Positions 1 through 8,365 of a stretch of 36,759 nucleotides of DNA are shown piece by piece. The stretch is taken from assembly GCA_002899765.1 (NCBI GenBank), contig PPDH01000028.1:4417-41175 (forward strand). Direction: 5' to 3'. The translations under genes and the position numbers were made by a program. Positions within the stretch are counted from its first letter, which is position 1; each line of letters begins with the position of its first letter. The notes under the pieces were generated by a model. The model searched no databases. It was not told the origin of the DNA and saw only the letters and a list, made by a program, of their open reading frames with translations. The stretch is from Sulfurimonas sp. (GTDB lineage: Bacteria; Campylobacterota; Campylobacteria; Campylobacterales; Sulfurimonadaceae).

Positions 1-95
1 AACTAGTGTCAAGTACCATGGAGTATTTTATTACTATGCCCTACTTACAGTTGTTTTAGAAAGCATATCGATTAAAATTAGGTGCGAAAGCTCAG
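1..95 (-). mobile_element. Partial insertion sequence end (left edge)
   Basis: Bases 73-95 match, as reverse complement, bases 36665-36687 at the other edge (23 of 23), and the sequences diverge on both sides of the match. That is the pattern of IS terminal inverted repeats. Read inward (minus strand), an ATG at base 19 opens a frame M-V-L-D-T-S running off the window, a possible transposase start. Only about 95 bases of the element are present, so its family is not assigned. The nirS frame downstream stays open through the repeat to the window edge, but I infer that this part is IS-derived rather than NirS. Confidence 0.6.
73..95. repeat. IS terminal inverted repeat, left copy
   Basis: This is a 23-bp repeat whose outer end, read inward, is CTGAGCTTTCGCACC. 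It is identical in inverted orientation to 36665-36687. The base after the repeat on the nirS side (96 onward) differs from the base after the other copy, so the outer boundary is at base 95. No obvious target duplication links the two flanks (TTACT versus ATATA). Confidence 0.7.
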
Positions 96-682
96 TTACT
101 AAAATCTATACAGGTCCTGCATCTAAACCACACCCAGGTCAAGGTTCTTCTTGGTTTAACGAAACTCTAGGTCAACAACTTGGAGCAACAGTTAACATGA
201 ACTTAGGTCAAGTAACTATTTGGGATGACAACTTTGATGTTATTCGTCAAATTCCAATCGGCGGCGGTGGATTATTCATCGGTACATCTGAGCACACTCC
301 TTTCCTATGGGCAGATAACGTTCTTGGCGGTTCAGATGTTTGGAATCAAGTTCACTTGATTAACAAACAAACTCTTGAACTAGACAGAATTATTACTGTA
401 GGTACAACTAAAGGTACTGTTACAGATCCTGTAACTCATAAAGTTCTTTATAGCTGGGATGTTCCAACTGTGAAAGATGACAAAGGTAACGCAGTTACTC
501 CTAGAATCTTACATGCAGAGCCTGCAAATCACGGTCACTGGACTATGATTTCTGAGTGGAATGCTGGACGTATCGGTATTTATGAAGCTGAGACTGGTAA
601 ATTTGTTAAATATATCACTGGTTTAACAACTCCTACATTTACTTACTCAATTGAGCACAGACAAACTATTCCAGGTGCATAA
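96..682 (+). CDS. nirS: Cytochrome cd1 nitrite reductase (NirS), C-terminal fragment
   Basis: NirS reduces nitrite to nitric oxide in the periplasm, using heme c and heme d1. Only the C-terminal ~195 residues, the last blades of the d1 beta-propeller, are present. The 'KPHPGQG' motif just inside the junction matches the conserved PHPGRG segment of the d1 domain, and GGGLFI, ILHAEPANHGHW and the TPTFTY end are NirS-like. The N-terminal cytochrome c domain and most of the propeller are missing, because the reading frame runs into the IS end at base 95. The first ATG is at 197, but it lies mid-domain and is not a native start. The heme d1 genes directly downstream support the assignment. As shown the gene cannot make active enzyme; the 5' part may lie on the far side of the IS. 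Confidence 0.85.
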
Positions 683-690
683 TTTGCACT

Positions 691-722
691 TTTTCTCTCT
701 CTTTTGAGAGAGAAAATCTTTT
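691..722 (+). terminator. Rho-independent terminator after nirS
   Basis: This is a perfect 11-bp stem (691-701 with 706-716) with a TTTT loop. It begins nine bases after the nirS stop and is followed by a T-rich stretch. It probably separates nirS mRNA from the heme d1 operon, or lowers read-through into it. Confidence 0.75.
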
Positions 723-829
723 CAATATTATTAAGTTTTTCAACTAAAAAATACTCGCAAATTATAGCAACACTTAAAGCTTCCAAGTTATACAGCACTA
801 TACAAAACTAATAATTTTTGACAATTATA

Positions 830-855
830 AGCCAAATTTCAAGCTTAGTTTGGCT
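830..855. promoter_or_regulatory. Inverted repeat in the leader of the heme d1 operon
   Basis: AGCCAAA (830-836) and TTTGGCT (849-855) form a perfect 7-bp dyad with a 12-base spacer. The dyad sits 30 bases before the cytochrome start and just after a TTGACA (818-823). It could be an operator or an mRNA hairpin. No matching Fnr/Crp half-sites were recognised, so the role is unknown. The rest of the 683-885 gap is AT-rich with nothing else recognisable. Confidence 0.25.
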
Positions 856-885
856 AAAATAAAACTTTAACAAAGAAAGACTATT

Positions 886-1191
886 ATGAAAAAAAATATA
901 CTAATAACACTTATTTCTACACATTTACTTTTAGCAAGTGAGCCAAGCGGTAAAGAAGTTTTTGAAAAATATTGTTGGGGATGTCATCATCAGCACTCTG
1001 AAGCATTCGGTCCTTCTTTTAGCGAAATTGCTTCTAAGCGCACAAATGAAGAGATTCAAGCATACATACTAGATCCAGAATCCATGTATAAAGCTTTTGG
1101 ATACAAACGCACGGTCATGACAAAATTAAAATTAACTGATAAAGAGAGAGAAACTATCGCGAAATATATTCTTTCATACAAAGGTAAATAA
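886..1191 (+). CDS. Small periplasmic c-type cytochrome (NirC-like)
   Basis: This 101-aa protein has an N-terminal signal peptide (MKKN then a hydrophobic run to about residue 17). It has one heme c motif, CWGCH (Cys30, Cys33, His34), and a Met-containing C-terminal half that could supply the sixth ligand. Its size and place at the head of a nirJ-nirF-nirE operon fit the cytochrome c55x / NirC role of passing electrons to or maturing cytochrome cd1. That role is inferred from context; on sequence alone it is a generic class I cytochrome. The stop codon is immediately followed by the nirJ ATG. Confidence 0.75.
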   Translation: MKKNILITLISTHLLLASEPSGKEVFEKYCWGCHHQHSEAFGPSFSEIASKRTNEEIQAYILDPESMYKAFGYKRTVMTKLKLTDKERETIAKYILSYKGK

Positions 1192-2313
1192 ATGTTTAGA
1201 TTATCAAATCTCATATCTTCCGTAGTTGAGGGAAAACCGGAAAGAATTCTTAACGGTTCTATCGCAATATGTAACTTTACAAATCGTTGTAACCTCTCAT
1301 GTCTTCACTGCTACTCAAAATCAACACTTGATGAAGTCGATACACTCACAACCGAGCAAATAAAAAAAACAATTATACAGATGAAAGCAAACGGCGTTAA
1401 ATTTATCATCTTCTCAGGAGGAGAGCCGCTTACACGAAAAGACCTTTTTGAGATTGCAGATTTTTGCAAAGAAAATGGAATCATCACATATCTCTCAAGT
1501 AACGGTCTCTATTTTACAAAAGGAAATATACAACGCATAGTAGATACATTTAACTATGTCGGTGTAAGCATAGACGGTGATGAGCCGACACATGACTACT
1601 TTCGCGGACTAAAAGGTGCATTTAAAGAGACTCTCAAAGCCGTACAGCTTGCAAATGCAACAGGAGCTAAAGTCGGCATACGCTTTACAATGACAAAAGA
1701 CACTATCAACTCTTTAGAGTATATTTTTGACCTTGCAGAAAAAGAGAATATCCCAAAAATCTATATCTCTCATCTAGTCTATTCCGGACGCGGTTTGGAT
1801 AACCTCAAAATGGATCTCTCAAAAGAACAACGAAGAAAAGCCGTTGAATTTATACTCAATAAAGCATTTGAGTATTATGAAACGGGCAGAGACATAGAGA
1901 TAGTTACCGGTAATATGGAGCAGGATGCAATCTTGTTTTTAGAGAGATTTGCCAAAAAATATCCGCACCTCAAAGAGACAATGAGAGAGCGCCTTGTTGC
2001 ATGGGGCGGTAATAGCGCAGGTCGTAAACTTTTAAATATAAATAGCGAAGGCGATGTAAGACCTGACCCATTTTTTCCGTTAACTATAGGAAATATAACA
2101 GAGCAGAACTTTGGCGATATTTGGCAAAGCGGCGAACTGCTTCAGCAGCTAAGAGTTCATCCGAGAAAACAAATTAGCGGTATCTGCGGGGAATGTGAGC
2201 AGATAGATATATGTAACGGCGGCTCAAGGTCGAGAGCTTATGCAATCACGGGTGATTTATGGAGCGAAGATCCATCATGCTACTTAAGTGAACAAGAAAG
2301 AAGGAAAAACTAA
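1192..2313 (+). CDS. nirJ: Heme d1 biosynthesis radical SAM protein NirJ
   Basis: This 373-aa radical SAM/SPASM protein removes the propionate side chains during heme d1 synthesis from didecarboxysiroheme. The radical SAM cluster motif CNLSCLHC (Cys33, Cys37, Cys40) is followed by the SAM-binding 'FSGGEPL' segment near residues 73-79. A C-terminal Cys cluster (CGECEQIDIC and a later Cys in 'PSCYL') matches the SPASM auxiliary-cluster region. Length matches NirJ of other denitrifiers. It starts directly after the cytochrome stop, and its own TAA shares its last base with the nirF ATG (TAATG), indicating translational coupling. Confidence 0.9.
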   Translation: MFRLSNLISSVVEGKPERILNGSIAICNFTNRCNLSCLHCYSKSTLDEVDTLTTEQIKKTIIQMKANGVKFIIFSGGEPLTRKDLFEIADFCKENGIITYLSSNGLYFTKGNIQRIVDTFNYVGVSIDGDEPTHDYFRGLKGAFKETLKAVQLANATGAKVGIRFTMTKDTINSLEYIFDLAEKENIPKIYISHLVYSGRGLDNLKMDLSKEQRRKAVEFILNKAFEYYETGRDIEIVTGNMEQDAILFLERFAKKYPHLKETMRERLVAWGGNSAGRKLLNINSEGDVRPDPFFPLTIGNITEQNFGDIWQSGELLQQLRVHPRKQISGICGECEQIDICNGGSRSRAYAITGDLWSEDPSCYLSEQERRKN

Positions 2314-3449
2314 TGAAAATAGACAAAGTGATATTGGGAGTTTTTTTGATGGCCTCCATTTTTATAAATGCCCATGCAAAGGGAGTAAATCCTGTACTAG
2401 CAGCCCTCAAAGCTAACGAAAAAATTTTTGTTGTCGAGAGAGAGAATCAATCTCTAGCAGTTATAGAACAAGGGCTTACAAGAGGACATATAGAGGGAAT
2501 GCACGACATGAACCATGGCGTTGTAAAATTTTATGGCAAAGACGGCTATGTAATTTCTCGTGATGGATATATCATCAAATTTGACCCTGTTGAAGAAAAA
2601 ATACTCAAAGAGTATAAAACAAGTGATAGCGCGATCGGCTTTAGTGTAACCAAAAACTATATAGCTGTTGCAAACTACGCTAAAAAAAGCGTTGATATCC
2701 TTGATAGAGATTTAAATCCTATAAAATCATTTGAGACGGGTTCAAAAAATGTTGGAATTAAACAGTATAAAAATTATCTTGTATTTTCTCAAATGGACAA
2801 TGACAAAATCACAGTGCTAAAAGATAAAAATGAAGGCAAAGGAGTGCCTGATTTTGAGATATACAAAGAGTTTGAAGATGTCGGTGTTATGCCCTTTGAT
2901 GCGATGATAAAAAATAACAATTTTATTACCGGTTTTTTTAAAAGCCCATTCTTCGGTGTCGTAGATCTTGACACCATGACTTACTCAAAAATCGATATTC
3001 TGCTTGAAGATAGAAAGCCTGTACTTAAGGTTCCTCACTTTGGCTTTTGGAGCATTAGTGATGGACATGTTTTTATACCTGCTGTCGGAAACAACAAGGT
3101 TCTTGTCTACACTCCTGACTTTAAATTTGTAAAAAGCATAGAAACAGAGGGTCTTCCTGTTTTTACTGCTCTAAGTCCTGACCAAAAATATATGGCAGTC
3201 ACCTTTAGCGGTGATAAATTTCCGGTTGTTCAGATTATAGATACACAGACTCTGAAAATCATCAAAAGATTTGAATTTGACGGAAAAGTACTTCATGTAA
3301 GATGGTCAAATGTTAGACCAAATCTCTATATCTCGGTAAACGATACCAATAAAGTCGCCGTCATACATACAAAAGAGTGGTACCTTGCACGTGAAATGTA
3401 CAATATCAAAAAACCATCAGGTATATTTATTTATGAAGAGGCAAATTAA
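2313..3449 (+). CDS. nirF: Heme d1 biosynthesis protein NirF
   Basis: This 378-aa protein has a signal peptide (hydrophobic residues about 7-20, AHA cleavage region) followed by repeated beta-propeller blades, e.g. 'VVKFYGKDGYVISRDGYI' and 'KYMAVTFSGDKFPVVQIIDT'. NirF is a periplasmic propeller related to the d1 domain of NirS and is needed for the last steps of heme d1 formation. It overlaps nirJ and nirE by one base at each end (TAATG junctions), so the genes are one operon. No in-frame damage was seen. Confidence 0.88.
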   Translation: MKIDKVILGVFLMASIFINAHAKGVNPVLAALKANEKIFVVERENQSLAVIEQGLTRGHIEGMHDMNHGVVKFYGKDGYVISRDGYIIKFDPVEEKILKEYKTSDSAIGFSVTKNYIAVANYAKKSVDILDRDLNPIKSFETGSKNVGIKQYKNYLVFSQMDNDKITVLKDKNEGKGVPDFEIYKEFEDVGVMPFDAMIKNNNFITGFFKSPFFGVVDLDTMTYSKIDILLEDRKPVLKVPHFGFWSISDGHVFIPAVGNNKVLVYTPDFKFVKSIETEGLPVFTALSPDQKYMAVTFSGDKFPVVQIIDTQTLKIIKRFEFDGKVLHVRWSNVRPNLYISVNDTNKVAVIHTKEWYLAREMYNIKKPSGIFIYEEAN

Positions 3450-4189
3450 TGGGTAAGGTTTATTTAACGGGAGCAGGTCCCGGAGATATCGAGTTACTGA
3501 CTATAAAAGCACTAAAGGTAATTAAAGAGGCAGATGTAATCATTTATGACCGTTTGGCAAATCCGGACATTCTAAAAGAAGCTAAAAACGGCTGCGAATT
3601 TGTATATGTCGGAAAAGAGGACGGAAAGCATATTGTACCTCAAGATGACATCAATGAAGTCATCTACCAAAATGCTCTCAAGTATGAGAATGTAGTCCGC
3701 CTCAAATGAGGAGATCCTTTTGTATTTGGACGCGGTGGAGAAGAGGCTCTTTATCTACATGAAAGAGGTGTTAAATTTGAAGTAATTCCCGGTATCACAT
3801 CTTCGATTAGTGCCCCTGCATATGCAGGCATTCCCGTAACACACAGAGGAGTTGCCGTTAGTTTTAGAGTAGTAACAGGTCATGAGTCTCCTCATAAAAA
3901 AGAGTCTCAGATTCCTTGGGAGACGTTTAAAACAGATGATACTATCGTTTTTTTAATGGGTCTTCACAATCTTCCTAAAATCTGTAAAAAACTTATTGAA
4001 ATCGGAAAAGCAGAGAATTATCCGTGTGCCGTAATTTCCAAAGGAACAACAAAAGAGCAGATTGTTATTACGGGAACTCTTCAAGATATCGTTATAAAAG
4101 CAAAAGATTTGCCTACACCTGCCCTTATCGTTGTGGGAAAAGTTGTAGAGCTTAGAGAACAACTGCAGTGGTTTGAGGAAAATGCCTAA
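3449..4189 (+). pseudogene. nirE: Uroporphyrinogen-III C-methyltransferase (NirE/CobA-type), interrupted by TGA
   Basis: SUMT makes precorrin-2, the entry point to siroheme and heme d1. The 246-codon frame is complete except for a TGA at 3707-3709. Before it lies the N-terminal 'GKVYLTGAGPGD' motif; after it the same frame continues as GDPFVFGRGGEEA, then 'EVIPGITSS', 'PVTHRG' and 'ALIVVGKVV'. Family members read LKGGDPFVFGRGGEE here, so TGA replaces the first Gly of a near-invariant loop (GGA to TGA, one G to T change). No frameshift is needed. Its place after nirF makes heme d1 (nirE) more likely than cobalamin or siroheme. As written only 86 residues would be made; sequence error is a serious alternative. 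Confidence 0.88.
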
Positions 4190-5708
4190 ACTTCCCGATA
4201 CGTCTCAAGCGGTTTTAATCGCACCAAATATATACTGGGTCGGCATGCATTTAAAAAACGACCCCTTTCAATGCCATCCATACTTAATTATAAACGGCGA
4301 TGAGTCCATTCTCATCGATCACGGTTCCATGCTTGAGTTTAGCGAGACTGTTAGAAAGGTAAAGACTCTTATAGATATAAGCTCCATAAAATACATTATT
4401 CTTCATCATCAAGACCCTGATTTAGCAGCGGCAGTTCCAGAAATAGAAAAACTTATAAACAGAGATGATCTTCAAATAGTAACGCACTCTAGAATGTCTC
4501 TTTTAATCAAACACTATCTTGTAACTTCAAGTTATTATGAAATAGATAAACATGACTACAAACTAATAACCTCTAGCGGTTTTAAGCTTGAATTTTTATT
4601 GACTCCATACTGTCACTCTCCAGGAGCATTCGTCAGCTATGACCCTGAGTCAAAAATTCTTTTTTCAGGCGATATCTTTGGAGGGATTGAGGAATCTTGG
4701 GATTTTTATGCGGATGAGACTTACTTCCAAAAAGCGAAACAGTTTCATCAGGAGTACATGCCTAGTAAAGATATTTTTAACTATGCGCTAAGCAAGATTG
4801 AAAAACTTGACATAGAGATGATCGCTCCTCAGCATGGCTCCGTAATAGAGAAAAAGTATATTGCAAGACTCATACAAGATATGAAAAACCTCGATTGCGG
4901 ACTATACATAGAAAAAAAATATAATCAAGAACTTATCGACATCATAGAAGAGTTGAAAAAAAAAGAACAAGCATTAAAAGAACGTAACTTATTGCTCTTA
5001 GAACAATCAAAAAGAGCGGAAATTGGAGAGATGATTGGAAATATTGCACATCAATGGCGTCAACATTTAGCAATAATCAACACATCCCTTGCAATACTAA
5101 AAGAGAAAAACAAAGCAGATATGCTTAGTAAAGGCGAAATAGCAGACAAACTCCAAAAGATGGAAAAACGTATACTCTACATGTCTGAAACTATAGAAGA
5201 TTTTATGAACTACTACACTCCCGATAGAGAAAAATCTTACTTTAGCATCAAAGAAGCTGTAGAAAAAGCATTAGATATAGTTAATTTAAAATCTGAGGAC
5301 AGAGATATTCATTTAAATCTTTTACTCAGTGATACGCATAAAATCTACGGGCAGATAAATGAGTTTATCCAAGTTATTGTTTCAATACTCTCAAATATCA
5401 ATGACTTAATAGCAATCAAAAAAATAGAAGGTACCGAAATAACAATTTCACTCTATGAACAAAATAGTCTTATAACTCTTAGTATTAAAGATAATTGCGG
5501 CGGAATTGAAGAAGAAAATTTAAGTAAAATATTTGATCCATATTTTACGACAAAGCATAAATCGATGGGAACCGGACTTGGTCTGCATATAGCAAAAATG
5601 ATTATAGAAGATAACTTAAACGGCAATTTAAACGCTAAAAACATCTACTCCGGCAATGGAAAGAAAATTGGGGCAGAATTCATCATAAAGGTAAAAAATG
5701 AAAGTTGA
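4182..5708 (+). CDS. Soluble sensor histidine kinase with N-terminal ODP (MBL-fold di-iron) domain
   Basis: This 508-aa protein has no membrane segment. Residues ~1-235 are a metallo-beta-lactamase fold of the ODP/flavodiiron type. All expected metal ligands are visible: His76-x-Asp78-x-Asp80 in 'HHQDPDLA', His145 in 'CHSP', Asp164 in 'SGDIFGG', His218 in 'PQHG'. A coiled coil (~245-285) leads to HisKA with phosphoacceptor His290 in 'IAHQWRQ', and a HATPase domain with 'DNCGGI' and 'GTGLGL'. The ODP domain is known to bind O2, and relatives handle NO, so an O2/NO sensor is inferred. The ATG at 4182, preceded by GAGGAA and overlapping the nirE stop by 8 bases, is preferred to a TTG at 4173. 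The usual Pro after WRQ is His here. Confidence 0.88.
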   Translation: MPKLPDTSQAVLIAPNIYWVGMHLKNDPFQCHPYLIINGDESILIDHGSMLEFSETVRKVKTLIDISSIKYIILHHQDPDLAAAVPEIEKLINRDDLQIVTHSRMSLLIKHYLVTSSYYEIDKHDYKLITSSGFKLEFLLTPYCHSPGAFVSYDPESKILFSGDIFGGIEESWDFYADETYFQKAKQFHQEYMPSKDIFNYALSKIEKLDIEMIAPQHGSVIEKKYIARLIQDMKNLDCGLYIEKKYNQELIDIIEELKKKEQALKERNLLLLEQSKRAEIGEMIGNIAHQWRQHLAIINTSLAILKEKNKADMLSKGEIADKLQKMEKRILYMSETIEDFMNYYTPDREKSYFSIKEAVEKALDIVNLKSEDRDIHLNLLLSDTHKIYGQINEFIQVIVSILSNINDLIAIKKIEGTEITISLYEQNSLITLSIKDNCGGIEEENLSKIFDPYFTTKHKSMGTGLGLHIAKMIIEDNLNGNLNAKNIYSGNGKKIGAEFIIKVKNES

Positions 5709-6387
5709 AAAAATCAGAGATATGTCTGTTTTGCTGGCTGAAGATGAGACGGAACTTCGTGAAACTTTGACTGAGTATCTACAGATATTTTTTAACAGAG
5801 TCTATACTGCATCATGCGGAAATGAAGCTTACGATATATACAAACAGAAGAAACCTGAGATTATTTTGACAGATATTAACATGCCAAATCTTGACGGTTT
5901 TGATATGATTGCCAAAATAAGGAAAAACGATAAAGAGACAAAAATTATCGTTATGAGTGCGCACTCAGATCAAGAAAAACTTCTTCAAGCCATCAAGCTT
6001 CATCTTGAAGCATATCTTATAAAACCTATAAAAACGGATACGCTCAAGAATATTTTGCTAGAGACGGTAAACCTTATAAGAAAAACTGCCAATAGAGTTT
6101 ATGTAAGCGAGACTATATATTGGGATTATGATACAAATACACTTTGGGAAAACACTAAAGAGATAAAACTTAGAAAAATGGAAAATCTACTATTGAGACT
6201 GCTCTTTTCTGAACCAAACAACTGTTTTTCAAGTCAAGATATTTTTACATATCTTCATACCGGCAAAGAGGAAAAAGAGTTCTCATCACATGCCATAACG
6301 TCTCTTATGAAGAGAATCAGAACAAAACTGCCAGACGGAATAATCCACAATATATATGGATTAGGCTATAAAGTCACTCCGGTTTAA
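5698..6387 (+). CDS. OmpR-family response regulator
   Basis: This 229-aa protein has a receiver domain (~1-125) with the acidic pair in 'LAEDE', phosphoacceptor Asp59 in 'LTDINMPNLDGF', Ser/Thr in 'MSAHSD' and Lys in 'IKPI'. A winged-helix DNA-binding domain (~140-229) ends in 'IIHNIYGLGYKV', the typical beta-hairpin end. It overlaps the kinase gene by 11 bases and is clearly its partner. Because both follow nirE directly, regulation of nitrite/NO respiration genes is a reasonable inference, but no target site was identified. Confidence 0.93.
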   Translation: MKVEKIRDMSVLLAEDETELRETLTEYLQIFFNRVYTASCGNEAYDIYKQKKPEIILTDINMPNLDGFDMIAKIRKNDKETKIIVMSAHSDQEKLLQAIKLHLEAYLIKPIKTDTLKNILLETVNLIRKTANRVYVSETIYWDYDTNTLWENTKEIKLRKMENLLLRLLFSEPNNCFSSQDIFTYLHTGKEEKEFSSHAITSLMKRIRTKLPDGIIHNIYGLGYKVTPV

Positions 6388-6406
6388 GAGTTTTAAAAAC
6401 TCTTAA
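6384..6406. terminator. Convergent palindrome holding both stop codons
   Basis: TTAAGAGTTTT (6384-6394), one base, then AAAACTCTTAA (6396-6406) form an 11-bp perfect dyad. It contains the stop codon of the response regulator and, on the other strand, that of the Sel1-repeat gene. It may act as a weak bidirectional terminator; the U-tract is poor in both directions and the central run leaves little loop. Confidence 0.45.
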
Positions 6407-7104
6407 TACTTTTGTAATTCATACTTCTTGTATAACTCCACCGCCTCTTTATTTCCTTCATCTATAGCTTTTTGCGCCCACGCTTTAGCTTTAGCAAAAT
6501 CTTCTAGTTCACAATATATCTCTGCTAAAAAATGATAAACAGTAGTATCTCCCTCTGCTGCATTTTTCTCAAACCACTTTGAAGCCTCATCAAACTTTAA
6601 AAGCTGCATGTAGACACGCCCGACATTTTGCTGTGCTATCTTATGTCCTGATGTTGCCGCACTCTCTAAGAGCTGGACTGATTTGGTTACATTAAGATCC
6701 ACTCCATCACCATTATAGTACATAAGTGCTAAGTCGTACTGAGCATTCGCATTATTTTGCTCAGAGGATTTACTAAGAAACTCAAAGGCTTTTTTGCTGT
6801 CTTGCTCTACATTATTTCCACGCAGATAAAACATTCCCAAATCATACTGTGCATTTGCATTGCCGTTGCTTGCAGATTTCTCAAGCCAATATATAGATTT
6901 TTCAATATCTTTGGGCGTACCTAAACCATTTGCATATAGATAACTTAGTGCACTTTGGGCTGTTGTATCGCCATCCTTTGCATTTTTCTCATAAATCTCA
7001 AACGCCTTCTTATAATCACTCTTTTTAAAAGCCTCTAAAGCCGCTTTGTTATCTGCATGTAGATTAAAGAGTAACATAAATGCGACAATTATAAATTTAA
7101 ACAT
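6403..7104 (-). CDS. Exported Sel1-like repeat protein
   Basis: This 233-aa protein has a signal peptide (residues 1-17, ending NLHADN) and then about five Sel1/TPR-like helical repeats. Repeat cores include 'AQSALSYLYANGLGTPKD', 'AQYDLGMFYLRGNNVEQD', 'AQYDLALMYYNGDGVDLN' and 'AQQNVGRVYMQLLKFDEA'. Such repeats bind proteins and are common in periplasmic or surface proteins of Campylobacterota. No catalytic motif is present and the partner is unknown. It is convergent with the response regulator and lies 29 bases downstream of the symporter gene on the same strand. Confidence 0.85.
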   Translation of the reverse strand: MFKFIIVAFMLLFNLHADNKAALEAFKKSDYKKAFEIYEKNAKDGDTTAQSALSYLYANGLGTPKDIEKSIYWLEKSASNGNANAQYDLGMFYLRGNNVEQDSKKAFEFLSKSSEQNNANAQYDLALMYYNGDGVDLNVTKSVQLLESAATSGHKIAQQNVGRVYMQLLKFDEASKWFEKNAAEGDTTVYHFLAEIYCELEDFAKAKAWAQKAIDEGNKEAVELYKKYELQKY

Positions 7105-7133
7105 ATCCCTATCCTTCTTATTTCAATACGCTA

Positions 7134-8357
7134 TTATACATTTTGCTTTTTAATCTTTTGCAACTGATCGACAATTTTTACAACAACCAAGTCAGATGTA
7201 ACATTTAAGGATGTTCTTGCCATATCCAAAAGCCTATCTACCGCAACAATCAAAGCTATATACTCAACCGCCAACCCAAGCTGGTTTAAAATCACAACCA
7301 TCATAACTAAAGAGGCACTCGGAAGTGCAGCGACACCAATACTTAATGCCACAACTGTTACCCCCAAAAGAAGCTGATCCATAAAACTCAAATCAACTCC
7401 TGCCAGATGGGATATGTAAAGCACCGCTACCGTTAAGTATGCGGCGGTTCCATCCATGGAGACGGTAGCACCAAGAGGCAGCACAAAAGAGGCATTTTTC
7501 TTATCAACGCCTCCGACCTCCTCCACAACACGCATAGATACTGGCAGAGTTGCCGTACTCGATGCGGTAGAAAAAGCCATGATAGGCGCTTCGCGTACAT
7601 CACTTAGATATCTAAATGGATTAATTCGCCCAAAAAGACCAAGCAGGGCAGGCAGAGTCACTGCGGCATGTATAAATAAAACGGCTACTACCATCACTAC
7701 ATATTTCCATAACCCCATTATTACCTGAACCCCCTGCTCGGCTATAACGTATGAGATAAGGCTGAAAACGCCTATCGGAGTCATTTTGATAACCCACTCT
7801 GCCATTATGAGTATAGCATTTGTAACAGCCGTGAAAAAATCAAGCATTAAAAGCTGTCTCTCTTTTTTTAGGTGCAAAGAGGCTATGGCAAACAGGGCTG
7901 AAAAAACTATAATCTGCATCATAGAGCCATTTGCCAAAGCATGAAATATATTTGCAGGAATAAAGCTTAAAATCATCGCGCCAAAAGAGAAAGGTGCTAC
8001 CTCGGAAGCCTTTGCATACTCCAAACCATGAGCAGACACCGCTTCTACTATAGGTATAAGATTCATTGCCAAAATAGCTGTAAAAACAGCCAATGCAGTT
8101 GTCAAAATATAGAAACTGACGGTTCTAATCCCTATCTCTTTTAAACTTTGCAGATTTCCAAGCCCCATTATCGAGACATAAATACTAGAGAAGACAAGCG
8201 GCACAACAAGCATCTTTAAAAAACTTATAAAAATCTGCCCTATTACCTGCTGTTTTAACGCTAGCTGAGGAAGAAAAATCCCAAAAAGAACTCCTAAAAT
8301 TATGCCTAAGAGAACCAGTCTGTTTGTTGTGGAGTATTTTTTAATTTTTTGTATCAT
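7134..8357 (-). CDS. Dicarboxylate/amino acid:cation symporter (DAACS family)
   Basis: This 407-aa integral membrane protein has about eight transmembrane helices plus two re-entrant hairpins. Signature segments are the serine-rich 'AFSTASSTATLPVS', 'FVLPLGATVSMDGTA' (substrate and Na+ site) and 'DRLLDMARTSLNVTSD' near the C-terminus. It imports a C4-dicarboxylate, glutamate/aspartate or a similar substrate with Na+ or H+; the exact substrate cannot be read from sequence. It lies 8 bases after mgtE on the same strand, so co-transcription is likely. Confidence 0.9.
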   Translation of the reverse strand: MIQKIKKYSTTNRLVLLGIILGVLFGIFLPQLALKQQVIGQIFISFLKMLVVPLVFSSIYVSIMGLGNLQSLKEIGIRTVSFYILTTALAVFTAILAMNLIPIVEAVSAHGLEYAKASEVAPFSFGAMILSFIPANIFHALANGSMMQIIVFSALFAIASLHLKKERQLLMLDFFTAVTNAILIMAEWVIKMTPIGVFSLISYVIAEQGVQVIMGLWKYVVMVVAVLFIHAAVTLPALLGLFGRINPFRYLSDVREAPIMAFSTASSTATLPVSMRVVEEVGGVDKKNASFVLPLGATVSMDGTAAYLTVAVLYISHLAGVDLSFMDQLLLGVTVVALSIGVAALPSASLVMMVVILNQLGLAVEYIALIVAVDRLLDMARTSLNVTSDLVVVKIVDQLQKIKKQNV

Positions 8358-8365
8358 CTTTGGCT

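Noticed and set aside
4173-4184. TTG start for the sensor kinase
   Set aside because: The ATG nine bases later has a GAGGAA ribosome binding site at good spacing and the extra three residues add nothing.
1192-4189. Complete heme d1 pathway
   Set aside because: No nirD/L/G/H (siroheme decarboxylase) or nirN is present in the window, so the set is partial; the missing steps must be encoded elsewhere.
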